46,705 nucleotides of DNA from an uncultured Oscillospiraceae bacterium (GTDB lineage: Bacteria > Bacillota > Clostridia > Oscillospirales > Oscillospiraceae), in NCBI GenBank assembly GCA_947627715.1, contig CANQXK010000017.1, positions 1 through 46,705 on the forward strand. Direction: 5' to 3'. The notes under the pieces are model-generated. The model saw only the letters and a program-made list of their open reading frames with translations, did no database searches and was not told the origin of the DNA. The number at the start of each line of letters is the position of its first letter. Positions within the stretch are counted from its first letter, which is position 1. Below are positions 32,763-41,077 of the stretch, piece by piece. The translations under genes were made by a program, and so were the position numbers.

Positions 32763-35696
32763 GTGAGAACAATAGCAAAAATCACAGCCAACGTGTCGGA
32801 GCGGGTGTTTAACATCACCAACTGGCACGGGGTGAACGAAGCGCCGGAGGGGGAGGCGCGGCTGCGGCTCGGCGAGGCGGCGGTGATGCGCAACTTCTGC
32901 GTGACGTCGGGCGGCGCGTTGAAGAAGAGGCCGGGGAGCCTCAATGTGGCGGGGCTGGTGACCCGGTACGTGGCCCACGTGAGGGAGGGGTCCCGGAAGC
33001 TGGCGCTGACGCAGCGGGGCCTTGCGGAGGGGCTGGAGATGCGCCCCCGCATCCTGGCGGACGACATGGGGAAGGTGGACCCGGCGGGGGACCCGGTGAC
33101 GGTGACGGCGGAGACGGCGAGCCAGTACAGGGGGTATTACTTCCAGACCGGCGGGGCCGCCTATGAGCTGGAGGAGTGCGCCGTCACCCCCGGCGAGGGC
33201 ACGGAGGCCATCGCCGGAGGCCGGGCGACGCCGGGGGAGCTGGCGGCCATCGCCTCCGGCACGGAGCGGTGGACCCAGTCCGGCGGGTCGGTCTTTGAGG
33301 GCGCGGAGAGGCTTGAGACCTTTGAGCGCGGCTTCATTCGCGGCGACGAACCCGGCGCGGACGGGGCCTCCACGGAGCGCCTGCCCCCCACGGGGACCGA
33401 GGTGGGCTTTGAGACGAAGGACCTGGGGGGCTATGTGATGCGCGGCGGCACGCTCCACCGCTACTACGGGGAGAAGGTGGAGGCGTATGAACCCACCTAC
33501 CGCTGGGACAAGTACAACTGTACCCGCACCAGGACGCCCTACACCTACTTCAGCCAGGGGACATACGAGTGGGTCCTGGGGCCGACAGACATGAGCGCCT
33601 CCAACTCCGGCTACACCTCCTACGAGTTTGACAGCCAGACCGGCGAGTTCACAAACGCCGGGAGCTTAAAGACCGTCGATCCCGGCGGGAGCGGGACGCT
33701 CTACCACGCGGAAGGGACGGGTCTTGCCAGGTGGAGGATCACCCGCGTGGACTCCACCCACTCCAACATCGACTATTACTTCCGCCGGTCGGAGAAGCAG
33801 ACGGGCTACAGCACCTCCTACTCACGGGGGAGCCGCGTCGGGGAGGTGGAGGTCCGGGAGGGGGACCGCCCGGAGGCGGACAGCGGCTTTCAGTATGTGA
33901 CCACCTTCAGCTCCGGCGGCCAGACCTACACCGTCATGCTCAGCGGTTCCACGTATTACTGCTATCTGAAGGACCAGGAGGCGGGCGTACAGAGCTATTT
34001 AAGGCGCTACAGCTTCCAGGGCTATCCGCTGGCGGTGGAGCCGGACACCTTCGAGTGGTACGGGAAGGAGACCTACGCCACCGCCGCGGACCCAAACGAC
34101 ATGGCGGTACGGGGCCTTTGGTCCGGCTACGTGGGAGGCCGGGAGGTGCTGTGCGCCGCGTGCAGCGGGACCCTGTGGGAACTCTCGTCGTCGCGGAAGC
34201 CGGGAGGAAGCACGGACGCGCCGGAGGTGTGGACAAAGCTGCCCTGCGGGGAGATGGACACCTCCAGGGACGTATATATGTTCGGCTTCGATGAGAAGCT
34301 CTACATCCTCAACGGCGAGAAGTACCTTGTCTGGGACGGGGAGAGGCTGGCGGAGGTGGAGGGCTACAGGCCCTTAGTGTCCGTCAGCGTGGAACCCACG
34401 GGGGGCGGGACGCTCCTGGAGAACGTCAACCGCCTCACGGCGGGGAAGCGGTGCTGGTTCTCCCCGGACGGGGAGGCCACGGTCTTCCAACTCCCGGAGG
34501 CGAACATCAAAAGCGTCGATTGGGTGGAGAGCCGCCTGGACGGCGTTGACCTGCCCGCCTTCGCCGTGGACCCGGAGGCCGGGACGGTGACATTTGAGAC
34601 GCCCCCGGAGAAGGGAGTCAGCACCCTGGAGATCGCCTGGACGGGGGCGGAGAGCTTCCGGGGGCAGGTGTGCGCCATGCGGTTTGCGGAGCTTTACAAC
34701 GGGGCGCAGGATTCGCGGGTGTTCCTCTACGGGGACGGGACCAACCGGGCCATCTACTCCGGCCTTGACCACGACGGCAGGCCGCGGGCGGACTACTTCC
34801 CGGACCTCTACGAGGTGGCGGTGGGGGACGCCAACACGCCTCTCACGGCCATGATCCGCCACTACAACAAGCTGATGGCCTTCAAGCCGGACTCCGCCTG
34901 GAGCATCGGCTACGACACCATCACCCTCATAGACGGGACGGTGACGGCGGGGTTCTACGTGGCCCCGGTGAACAGGTCCATCGGCAACTGCGCCTGGGGA
35001 CAGGCACAGCTGGTGCAAAATAGGCCCCGGACCCTGGACGGGCGCAGCGTCATGGAGTGGAAGGCCACCAGCTCCAGCGGCATCACCGGGGACCAGCGCA
35101 ACGCCGAGCGGGTGAGCCAGCGGGTGGATTCCTCCATCCGGCAGTTCGACCTGACGAAGGCCCGGACCTTCTACGACAAGTTCAGCCACGAGTACTACGT
35201 CATCGGGGAGGACGGCACGGCCATCGTGCAGAATCTGGACGTGGACGCCTGGTATGTGTACACGGGGCTTGATGTGACGTGCATGATCAACTACGCCGAC
35301 GAACTCTACTACGGCACGCGGGACGGGTTCCTGCGGCACTTCTCGGAGCGGTACTTCTCGGACAACGGGGAGGTCATCGACGCCTATTGGGAATCCGGGG
35401 CCATGGGCTTTTCGGCGGACTTTAAGCGCAAGTACTCCGCCATGCTGTGGCTGGGCATCAAGCCGGAGGACAACGGGTATCTGGAGGTGACGGCCCAGAC
35501 GGACAGGAAGAGCGACTTTGCCGTCTACGACGTCCGCGCCGCCGGGGCCAACCGGGTGCCGGAGATGGAGCGGGTGAAGCTCAAGGCCAAGAAATTTACG
35601 TACTACAAGCTCATTTTGCGCAACGCCACCGCCGACAGAACGGCCACGGTGGTGTCGGCGGATCTGAGGATTCGCGGGGCCGGCTACGTCCGGTGA
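32763..35696 (+). CDS. Large virion protein, P22 gp10-like DNA stabilisation/tail accessory protein
   Basis: A 977-residue protein rich in beta strands. Its opening EARLRLGEAAVMRNFCVTSGGALKKRPGSL is the typical N-terminus of podoviral packaged-DNA stabilisation proteins (P22 gp10 type), which seal the portal. The middle has many Tyr/Ser/Thr/Gly-rich strands (TYRWDKYNCTRTRTPYTYFSQGTYEWV) that may form a receptor-facing insert. The C-terminal part has propeller-like strands (FLYGDGTNRAIYSGL, YDTITLIDGTVTAGFYVAP). It is far longer than P22 gp10 (about 470 residues). The start is doubtful: GTG at 32763 directly abuts its GAAAGG, while an ATA at 32772 has better spacing. Confidence 0.65.
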   Translation: MRTIAKITANVSERVFNITNWHGVNEAPEGEARLRLGEAAVMRNFCVTSGGALKKRPGSLNVAGLVTRYVAHVREGSRKLALTQRGLAEGLEMRPRILADDMGKVDPAGDPVTVTAETASQYRGYYFQTGGAAYELEECAVTPGEGTEAIAGGRATPGELAAIASGTERWTQSGGSVFEGAERLETFERGFIRGDEPGADGASTERLPPTGTEVGFETKDLGGYVMRGGTLHRYYGEKVEAYEPTYRWDKYNCTRTRTPYTYFSQGTYEWVLGPTDMSASNSGYTSYEFDSQTGEFTNAGSLKTVDPGGSGTLYHAEGTGLARWRITRVDSTHSNIDYYFRRSEKQTGYSTSYSRGSRVGEVEVREGDRPEADSGFQYVTTFSSGGQTYTVMLSGSTYYCYLKDQEAGVQSYLRRYSFQGYPLAVEPDTFEWYGKETYATAADPNDMAVRGLWSGYVGGREVLCAACSGTLWELSSSRKPGGSTDAPEVWTKLPCGEMDTSRDVYMFGFDEKLYILNGEKYLVWDGERLAEVEGYRPLVSVSVEPTGGGTLLENVNRLTAGKRCWFSPDGEATVFQLPEANIKSVDWVESRLDGVDLPAFAVDPEAGTVTFETPPEKGVSTLEIAWTGAESFRGQVCAMRFAELYNGAQDSRVFLYGDGTNRAIYSGLDHDGRPRADYFPDLYEVAVGDANTPLTAMIRHYNKLMAFKPDSAWSIGYDTITLIDGTVTAGFYVAPVNRSIGNCAWGQAQLVQNRPRTLDGRSVMEWKATSSSGITGDQRNAERVSQRVDSSIRQFDLTKARTFYDKFSHEYYVIGEDGTAIVQNLDVDAWYVYTGLDVTCMINYADELYYGTRDGFLRHFSERYFSDNGEVIDAYWESGAMGFSADFKRKYSAMLWLGIKPEDNGYLEVTAQTDRKSDFAVYDVRAAGANRVPEMERVKLKAKKFTYYKLILRNATADRTATVVSADLRIRGAGYVR

Positions 35697-35713
35697 CGCG
35701 GGAAAGGAGAAAC

Positions 35714-35902
35714 ATGGATAATTTAAGCAGCCGTCTCTCGGCGCTTCTCAGCGTCAAGAGCATCGTGACCATCGCGCTGACGGCGGTGTTCGCCTTCCTC
35801 TCCCTGAGAGGGGGCGTGGGGCAGGACTTTATGACCATCTACGCGGTGATCATCGCCTTTTATTTCGGGACCCAGAGCGCCAGGGAGAAGAAGGAGGAGT
35901 GA
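35714..35902 (+). CDS. Holin-like small membrane protein
   Basis: A 62-residue protein with two hydrophobic stretches (SIVTIALTAVFAFLSL and FMTIYAVIIAFYFGT) and a charged C-terminus (SAREKKEE), the layout of small phage holins. AAAGGAG precedes the ATG. It sits apart from the lysin (5.4 kb downstream), so another membrane role is possible. Confidence 0.6.
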   Translation: MDNLSSRLSALLSVKSIVTIALTAVFAFLSLRGGVGQDFMTIYAVIIAFYFGTQSAREKKEE

Positions 35903-35905
35903 GGT

Positions 35906-36877
35906 ATGGCGGTTTCGGTCTATGACCGGCAGTTTTTGACCGACGAACAGAAAGAGAAGCTCCGGGCCATCACGGAGGAGTGGCAAAGGGCCAGCGCCGC
36001 CGGGGACAGGGCGGGGATGGACTCGGCCCACGCCGCGGCGGAGCGGGTGAGGGCGGAGGCCGGCTACGGCGGCGGGGCGGACGGCTCGCTATACCTGCCC
36101 TCCGCCTCCGCCGGGAGCGGCTATGTCCCCGAAAAGAGGACCGGCTACCGGCCTCAGACAGAGGCGGTGGACCGCCTCTACGACGCGTCGCGCGATCTGA
36201 AGCTGGCGGAGCTGAAAACGGCCTTTGACAAAAACGCCGCCGCGCTGGAGGCCGAGGGGGAGGCCATCCCAGGCCTTTATCAGGCCGGGCGCAACGACGT
36301 GTCCGCTCGGAGCGAGCTTGCCGGGAAGAACTTCAACGAGTACGCCGCCGCCTCCGGCCTCAACACCGGCGCCGCGGGGCAGGAGGCCCTCGCCCGCTCC
36401 AACCAGCTCCAGAAGGACCTGGGGGAGCTGGACGCCGGGGAGGCGGAGGCCCAGCGCGACCTTCTTGCCCGCAGGACGGCGCTGAACACCAAATACGCCG
36501 ACGACATCGCCGCCGCCGTGGCCCAGGGGGAGGCGGACCGCGCCCAGGCGCTTTTGGAGGAGTACCGCCGGGCGGAGGAGTCCAGGGTCAGCGTCTCCGA
36601 GAGCCTGGCGCAGGAGAATTACCGGGCCTACGAGTCCGCCGTGGCGGCGGCCAGGACGGCGGCGGAGAAGAGCGACGCCTCGGCCAAGGCCCAGAAGGAG
36701 CGGGCGGAGAGGCTGGCGGGGTTCGGGGACTTTTCCGGCTACGCCGCCCTTGGCTACTCCGAGGAGGAGATCGGCGCGATGAAGAGGGCCTGGATCAGCA
36801 AAAACCCGCTGACGGCCTACTACACAGGGGCCATCAGCGCGGAGGAGTACAGGAGGCTCACGGGGAAAAAGATATGA
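35906..36877 (+). CDS. Ala/Glu-rich coiled-coil phage protein, possible internal/ejection protein
   Basis: A 323-residue protein. Residues 8-70 carry a helical module followed by AGYGGGADGSLYLP, a motif seen in many Firmicutes phage structural proteins. Residues about 85-300 are an almost continuous amphipathic helix rich in Ala, Glu and Arg, with Gly breaks at ASGLNTGAAGQEALARSNQ. Ejection proteins of short-tailed phages have this composition and position near the portal, but this is inference. It ends by overlapping the next gene (ATGA). Confidence 0.5.
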   Translation: MAVSVYDRQFLTDEQKEKLRAITEEWQRASAAGDRAGMDSAHAAAERVRAEAGYGGGADGSLYLPSASAGSGYVPEKRTGYRPQTEAVDRLYDASRDLKLAELKTAFDKNAAALEAEGEAIPGLYQAGRNDVSARSELAGKNFNEYAAASGLNTGAAGQEALARSNQLQKDLGELDAGEAEAQRDLLARRTALNTKYADDIAAAVAQGEADRAQALLEEYRRAEESRVSVSESLAQENYRAYESAVAAARTAAEKSDASAKAQKERAERLAGFGDFSGYAALGYSEEEIGAMKRAWISKNPLTAYYTGAISAEEYRRLTGKKI

Positions 36878-37116
36878 CGACGGTTGACATCATACTTGTC
36901 CTGCTGGCGCTGCTTCTCTTTGAAGCGGCGGTCCTGGCGGGCATGAGGATCGGAAGGGCGCTCCACGGGGAGCGGAGGGGCCAGGGGGAAAAAGGCCCCG
37001 AAAGCGCCGAGAGCGCGGATTACGAGCGGCGCTGGCAGGAGGGCATCGACGCCATGCTGGGCTACGATGTGAGAAAGGCCAGGAGCGCCGCGGGGAGGGA
37101 TCTGGATGAGAGATGA
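36874..37116 (+). CDS. Small single-TM phage-cassette protein
   Basis: An 80-residue protein with an N-terminal helix (VDIILVLLALLLFEAAVLAGM) and a charged soluble tail (ERRGQGEKGPESAESADYERRW). It overlaps its neighbours on both sides (4 nt upstream, 11 nt into the portal gene), showing tight operon structure. No function recognised. Confidence 0.6.
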   Translation: MTTVDIILVLLALLLFEAAVLAGMRIGRALHGERRGQGEKGPESAESADYERRWQEGIDAMLGYDVRKARSAAGRDLDER

Positions 37117-38698
37117 CCTGCTGCGGGGAAAGCCCGCCGGCGGCGCGGGAGCGCGGACGGACCCCTATGGGGAGGGGCGCGCCTGGGAGTTGACCCCGGA
37201 GGCGGTGTGGACCCTCTACGACAGGGGCCGGGCCTTCAAGGAGGCCATCGACCTCTATGAGACGGTGAACACCAACGAAAATTTCTTCATCGGCAAGCAG
37301 TGGGAGGGGGTGCGGTCCAACGGACTGCCCACGCCGGTATTCAACATCCTCAAGCGCGACGTGTGCTTCGTGGTCAGCTCCATCACCTCGGACAACCTGA
37401 AGGTGCAGGCGTCGCCCCTGGCCTCCACCCCCAACACGGCGGCCCTCTCAGGCCCGGCGCGGGTGCTCAACGAGGAGTTTGAGAGCTTGTTTGAGCATAA
37501 CCGCCTGCCGGCGCTGCTGCGGGAGTTTGCCAGGGACGCGGCGGTGCGGGGGGACGGGTGCCTCTACACCTGGTGGGACCCGGAGGAGAAGAACGGCGGT
37601 CCGGTGGACGGGGCCATCCGCACGGAGATCCTGCCCAACACCCGCGTCCACTTCGGCAACCCCAACGACCGCCGGGTCCAGGAGCAGCCCTATATGATCC
37701 TGGAGAGCCGCGAGATGGTGAGCGAGCTTCGCCGGCGCGCCCGCGACTTCGGAAGCCCCGACTGGGACGGGATCGTCCCGGACGGCGACAACACCCACCC
37801 GGGGGAGGAGCGGCGCACGGACGACAAGGTCACCAAGCTCCTGCTCCTGTGGCGGGACCGGGAGAGCGGGGAGATCTGGGGGTACGAGTGTACCCGCTCT
37901 GCCCTGGTGAGGGACCCCTTCCCCCTGGGACTGCGCCGCTACCCGGTGGTGTGGATGAGCTGGGACTACGTCCAGGACTGCTGCCACGGCCAGGCGATGC
38001 TCACCGGCCTCATCCCCAACCAAATCTTCATCAACAAGATGTGGGCCATGAGTATGCTGTCGCTGATGACCACGGCCTACCCCAAGATCATCTACGACAA
38101 GACGCGCATCCCCAAGTGGACCAACCAGGTGGGGCAGGCCATCGGCGTCATGGGCGGGGACGTGGGCACAGCGGCCCGGTCCGTCTCCCCCGCGGTGATC
38201 TCCCCCCAGGTGACCCAGTTCATCGAGGCGGCCATCGATCAGACCAACCGCAACCTGGGCACCACCAGCGCGGCCCTGGGGGATGTGGCCCCGGACAACA
38301 CCTCCGCCATCATCGCCCTTCAGCGGGCGGCGTCCACCCCCAGCGAGATCACAAGGCAGAACCTCCGGGAAGCGGTGGAGGAGCTGGCGCGGATATACCT
38401 CGACTTTATCGCCGGGTTCTACGGGGTGAGGACGGTGGATTCGGAGGACGGCGCCGCCGTGCCCTTTGACTTCGGCCTCTTCAAGAACCTGCCCATGGCG
38501 CTGAAGATCGACGTGGGGGCCAGCGCATACTACTCGGAGATCGCCTCCATCCAGACCCTGGACAACCTGCTCCGCCAGGGGAGGATCGACATCGTCCAGT
38601 ACCTGGAGAGGATCCCCGACGGGTACATCACCGACAGGAGCGGACTTATTGAGGAGATCAAAAAAGCAAGAGAGGAGAGTGCGACTCATGGAGAATGA
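37106..38698 (+). CDS. Phage portal protein (P22-like)
   Basis: A 530-residue protein. The early block AFKEAIDLYETVNTNENFFIGKQWEGVRSNGLPTPVFNILKRDVCFVVSSI and the middle VWMSWDYVQDCCHGQAMLTGLIPNQIFINKMWAMSMLSLMTTAYPKIIYD are typical of portal proteins of gut short-tailed phages. Twelve copies form the DNA channel at the capsid vertex, where the terminase docks. The length fits a portal without a fused domain. It lies after the ejection-like genes, an order unlike P22, where the portal follows terminase directly. Confidence 0.85.
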   Translation: MRDDLLRGKPAGGAGARTDPYGEGRAWELTPEAVWTLYDRGRAFKEAIDLYETVNTNENFFIGKQWEGVRSNGLPTPVFNILKRDVCFVVSSITSDNLKVQASPLASTPNTAALSGPARVLNEEFESLFEHNRLPALLREFARDAAVRGDGCLYTWWDPEEKNGGPVDGAIRTEILPNTRVHFGNPNDRRVQEQPYMILESREMVSELRRRARDFGSPDWDGIVPDGDNTHPGEERRTDDKVTKLLLLWRDRESGEIWGYECTRSALVRDPFPLGLRRYPVVWMSWDYVQDCCHGQAMLTGLIPNQIFINKMWAMSMLSLMTTAYPKIIYDKTRIPKWTNQVGQAIGVMGGDVGTAARSVSPAVISPQVTQFIEAAIDQTNRNLGTTSAALGDVAPDNTSAIIALQRAASTPSEITRQNLREAVEELARIYLDFIAGFYGVRTVDSEDGAAVPFDFGLFKNLPMALKIDVGASAYYSEIASIQTLDNLLRQGRIDIVQYLERIPDGYITDRSGLIEEIKKAREESATHGE

Positions 38699-39179
38699 GG
38701 AGAGAGACTGGTTCACCCAGGGCTGGGGCGACGACGGCGTCGTCAGCGACAGCCGGGAGGAAGAGGCGCTGCCGGAGGAGACCCCGGAGGGCGGGGAAGC
38801 CGCCCTGCCTGAAGGGGATGCCGCGGCGGGGAAGGCCGCCCCCTCCGGGGAGGGCTGGGAGAAAGAGGCCGGGGCGGCCATGACGGCGGGGCCGGCGTCT
38901 GCCGGAGGGGAGAGCCGGGAGGCGGACTTCATCCGCTTTATCAACGAGTACCCCCAGGTGGAGGCCGGGGACATCCCCCCGGAGGTCTGGCAGAGGGTGA
39001 AGAGCGGGGAGAGCCTTGTGACGGCCTACGCCCGGTACGAGGCCAGGACCCTCCGGGAGGAGAACCGGCGTCTCCGCCAGACGCAGGAGAACCGCTTCCG
39101 CTCCGCCGGAAGCCAGCGGGGGACCGGCTCCGCCGCGCCCCGTCGGGACGCCTTTGAAGAGGGGTGGGAGGTGGAGTGA
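38688..39179 (+). CDS. Scaffold-like acidic protein
   Basis: A 163-residue protein with a very acidic, Gly/Ala/Pro-rich N-terminal half and a helical C-terminal half (ESREADFIRFINEYPQVEAGDIPPEVWQRVKSGESLVTAYARYEARTLREENRRLRQTQENRF). This organisation and its place between portal and capsid fit a capsid scaffolding protein. It overlaps the portal gene by 11 nt. No sequence motif proves it. Confidence 0.6.
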   Translation: MENEERDWFTQGWGDDGVVSDSREEEALPEETPEGGEAALPEGDAAAGKAAPSGEGWEKEAGAAMTAGPASAGGESREADFIRFINEYPQVEAGDIPPEVWQRVKSGESLVTAYARYEARTLREENRRLRQTQENRFRSAGSQRGTGSAAPRRDAFEEGWEVE

Positions 39180-39221
39180 GCCGGCGAAAAATGGCCGCGC
39201 CATTTTTCTGCCAAAGAAGAG

Positions 39222-39360
39222 AGCCTTCGTTAAGGCGCTGCCTTCCCCGCAGGGCGGGGAAGGTGTCGCCGGAGGCGACGGATGAGGTGGGGACCCCGAC
39301 GCGTGACAGCCTCATCCGGCCCCCTTTGGGGGCCACCTTCCCCACAAGTGGGGAAGGCAT
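39222..39360. repeat. Palindromic repeat, copy 1 (between scaffold and capsid genes)
   Basis: About 140 nt containing three stem-loops: CCTTCCCCGC/GCGGGGAAGG, TCGCC/GGCGA, and CCTTCCCCAC/GTGGGGAAGG, with a GGCCCCC/GGGGGCC stem. It is nearly identical to 39398-39537 (offset 176). No gene is present in 39180-39581. Confidence 0.9.
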
Positions 39361-39397
39361 TGGAAGCGCGAACGGGAGTGCCTACATAATGGGGGAA

Positions 39398-39537
39398 CGC
39401 CTTCGTTAAGGCGTTGCCTTCCCCGCAGGGCGGGGAAGGTGTCGCCGGAGGCGACGGATGAGGTGGGGACCCCGGCGCGTGACAGCCTCATCCGGCCCCC
39501 TTTGGGGGCCACCTTCCCCACAAGTGGGGAAGGCTTA
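39398..39537. repeat. Palindromic repeat, copy 2
   Basis: The second direct copy of the element, with only a few substitutions from copy 1. It ends 44 nt before the capsid start codon. Confidence 0.9.
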
Positions 39538-39581
39538 AAAGGAAAAAACAATTTTAATTTATAAAAAGGAGAAAATGAAGT

Positions 39582-40415
39582 ATGGCAATCAATCTGGCAA
39601 AAAGAGCATCGGACAAGGTGGTTGAGAGATTCAAGCTGGGCTCCTGCACCGAGGGGATCTTCTCCAACCGTTGGAAGTGGACGGGCGTTAGCACCGTGCA
39701 GGTGTACTGCGTGGACAAGCTGCCCCTCCAGGACTACGACAAGGCCAAGGAGGACGGCAGCCGCTTCGGGACGCTCACAGAGCTGGGCGACACCGTCCAG
39801 GAGATGACCGTCATGGACGACAAGGCCTTCAACGGCTCCATCGACAAGGGCAACAACACCGCGCAGATGATGATCAAGGCGGCCTCCAGCGTGCTGCGTC
39901 GTCAGACCGACGAGGTGATCATCCCCTACGTGGACAAGTACCGCCTCAACAAGCTGGCCGCCGGGGCGGGCCTCACCGGCGCGAATGTGGCCCTCACGAA
40001 GGAGAACGCCATCGAGACCATCATGAAGGCCGGGGCGGAGATGAGCAATCAGAAGGTGCCCAGGGACGGGCGCGTCCTCTACATCGGCGAGAGCGAGGCC
40101 ATCAAGGTCAAGCTGGCCGACCAGGTGGTGGGCGCGGACAAGCTCTGCGGGGAGGTCCTTGTCTCCGGCGTGTGCGGCACCATCGACGGGATGCAGGTGA
40201 GGGTCGTGCCCGACGACTATATGCCGGAGAACGTGGTCTTTATGATCGTCCGCCGGGGCTGCGCCGTGGCCCCGAAGAAGATCGAGACTTACCGCATTCT
40301 GGAGGAGCACCCCGACATCGACGGCGCGGTGGTCCAGGGACGGCTTCTCCACGACTGCTTCGTGCTGGAGCCTCTGGAGGCCGGCATCTATGTGGGCAAG
40401 TCCTCCGGCGAATGA
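39582..40415 (+). CDS. Phage major capsid protein
   Basis: A 277-residue protein with HK97-type features: an N-terminal arm (ASDKVVERFKLGSCTEGIFSNRWKWTGVSTVQVYCVDKL), a helix-rich P-domain (NAIETIMKAGAEMSNQKVPRDGRVLYIGESEAIKVK) and a final beta segment (HPDIDGAVVQGRLLHDCFVLE). AAAGGAG lies upstream of the ATG. The protein looks complete. It is separated from the scaffold gene by 400 nt of palindromic repeats, unusual for a head operon. Confidence 0.82.
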   Translation: MAINLAKRASDKVVERFKLGSCTEGIFSNRWKWTGVSTVQVYCVDKLPLQDYDKAKEDGSRFGTLTELGDTVQEMTVMDDKAFNGSIDKGNNTAQMMIKAASSVLRRQTDEVIIPYVDKYRLNKLAAGAGLTGANVALTKENAIETIMKAGAEMSNQKVPRDGRVLYIGESEAIKVKLADQVVGADKLCGEVLVSGVCGTIDGMQVRVVPDDYMPENVVFMIVRRGCAVAPKKIETYRILEEHPDIDGAVVQGRLLHDCFVLEPLEAGIYVGKSSGE

Positions 40416-40447
40416 GCCGCTGAGGGCGTGAAAGGTACGTAAAATAA

Positions 40448-40469
40448 GCCGCCCCGGAAACGGGGCGGC
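40448..40469. terminator. Terminator between capsid and antitoxin genes
   Basis: A 9-bp GC stem (40448-40456 with 40461-40469), 4-nt loop. The T-rich side (TTATTTT) is on the minus strand, so it mainly ends the toxin-antitoxin transcript. Confidence 0.7.
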
Positions 40470-40481
40470 GGAGGAACAGGG

Positions 40482-40745
40482 TCATTTGGCCAACTTGTAG
40501 AGCATGTATTGGTTGAGGCTGACCCCCTCGGCGGCGGCCTTGCGCTTCAGGTCGCGGTGGAGACTGCGGGGGATCCGCAGGACGAGGCGGCCGCTGTAGT
40601 CCTCCAGAGAACGCTCAAAGTCCTCAAGGCCTACAAGGGTACCGTCGTTGACGGTCTCGGCCTCGGCCAGCATGGCGAGATCGACGGCGTCAGGCTCCTC
40701 CGTGGGGAGCGAGGCGATTTTCTTTTCAAATTCTTCACGGTCCAT
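40482..40745 (-). CDS. HicB/CopG-like ribbon-helix-helix antitoxin
   Basis: An 87-residue protein. The acidic N-terminal part would cover the toxin, and the C-terminal GRLVLRIPRSLHRDLKRKAAAEGVSLNQYMLYKLAK is a classic Arc/CopG/HicB-type ribbon-helix-helix DNA-binding domain. It starts one base inside the toxin stop (TAATG), so the pair is translationally coupled with the toxin first. It should repress the pair's promoter. Confidence 0.85.
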   Translation of the reverse strand: MDREEFEKKIASLPTEEPDAVDLAMLAEAETVNDGTLVGLEDFERSLEDYSGRLVLRIPRSLHRDLKRKAAAEGVSLNQYMLYKLAK

Positions 40746-40999
40746 TATCTGTACCTCCTGTATTTGATGTTGGTCCTGGTGTTGATGGTCTCAACGATGA
40801 TGATCTCCCCGCCGCTGTATCTGAAAATAATGCGGTAATGGTCGATCTTGCACCTGAAAAGGTCCTTTGTGCCCGAAAGCCTGACGATGTCTCCCTTGAG
40901 TTCGCAAATTCCTCTCAAGGCGCGTTCGAGCTTTTCGCGTGTGGGTTGATCGAGACTGCTCAGGTATTTTCTGGGCTGTTTCTCCAATCTGATCTCCAT
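40745..40999 (-). CDS. RelE/ParE family toxin
   Basis: An 84-residue protein of RelE/ParE fold: MEIRLEKQPRKYLSSLDQPTREKLERALRGICELKGDIVRLSGTKDLFRCKIDHYRIIFRYSGGEIIIVETINTRTNIKYRRY. The DLFRCKIDHYRIIF strand and terminal RRY match mRNA-interferase type members, though ParE gyrase poisons look similar. It lies on the opposite strand inside the phage-derived operon. Confidence 0.88.
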   Translation of the reverse strand: MEIRLEKQPRKYLSSLDQPTREKLERALRGICELKGDIVRLSGTKDLFRCKIDHYRIIFRYSGGEIIIVETINTRTNIKYRRYR

Positions 41000-41028
41000 C
41001 TGTGCGTCTCCTTATATAGGATATGCAT

Positions 41029-41057
41029 ATAGTATCATAAATAGTACCGATTGTCAA
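41029..41057 (-). promoter_or_regulatory. Promoter of the toxin-antitoxin pair
   Basis: Minus-strand TTGACA (41057-41052), 17-nt spacer, TACTAT (41034-41029). TACTAT also occurs once inside the spacer, a possible antitoxin half-site. AAGGAG precedes the toxin ATG. Confidence 0.82.
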
Positions 41058-41077
41058 CAGGAAGGACGTGGTTTTTA

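Noticed and set aside
31593-33458. 621-codon minus-strand frame across terminase and gp10-like genes
   Set aside because: Antisense to a terminase with intact motifs; composition typical of a GC-rich shadow.
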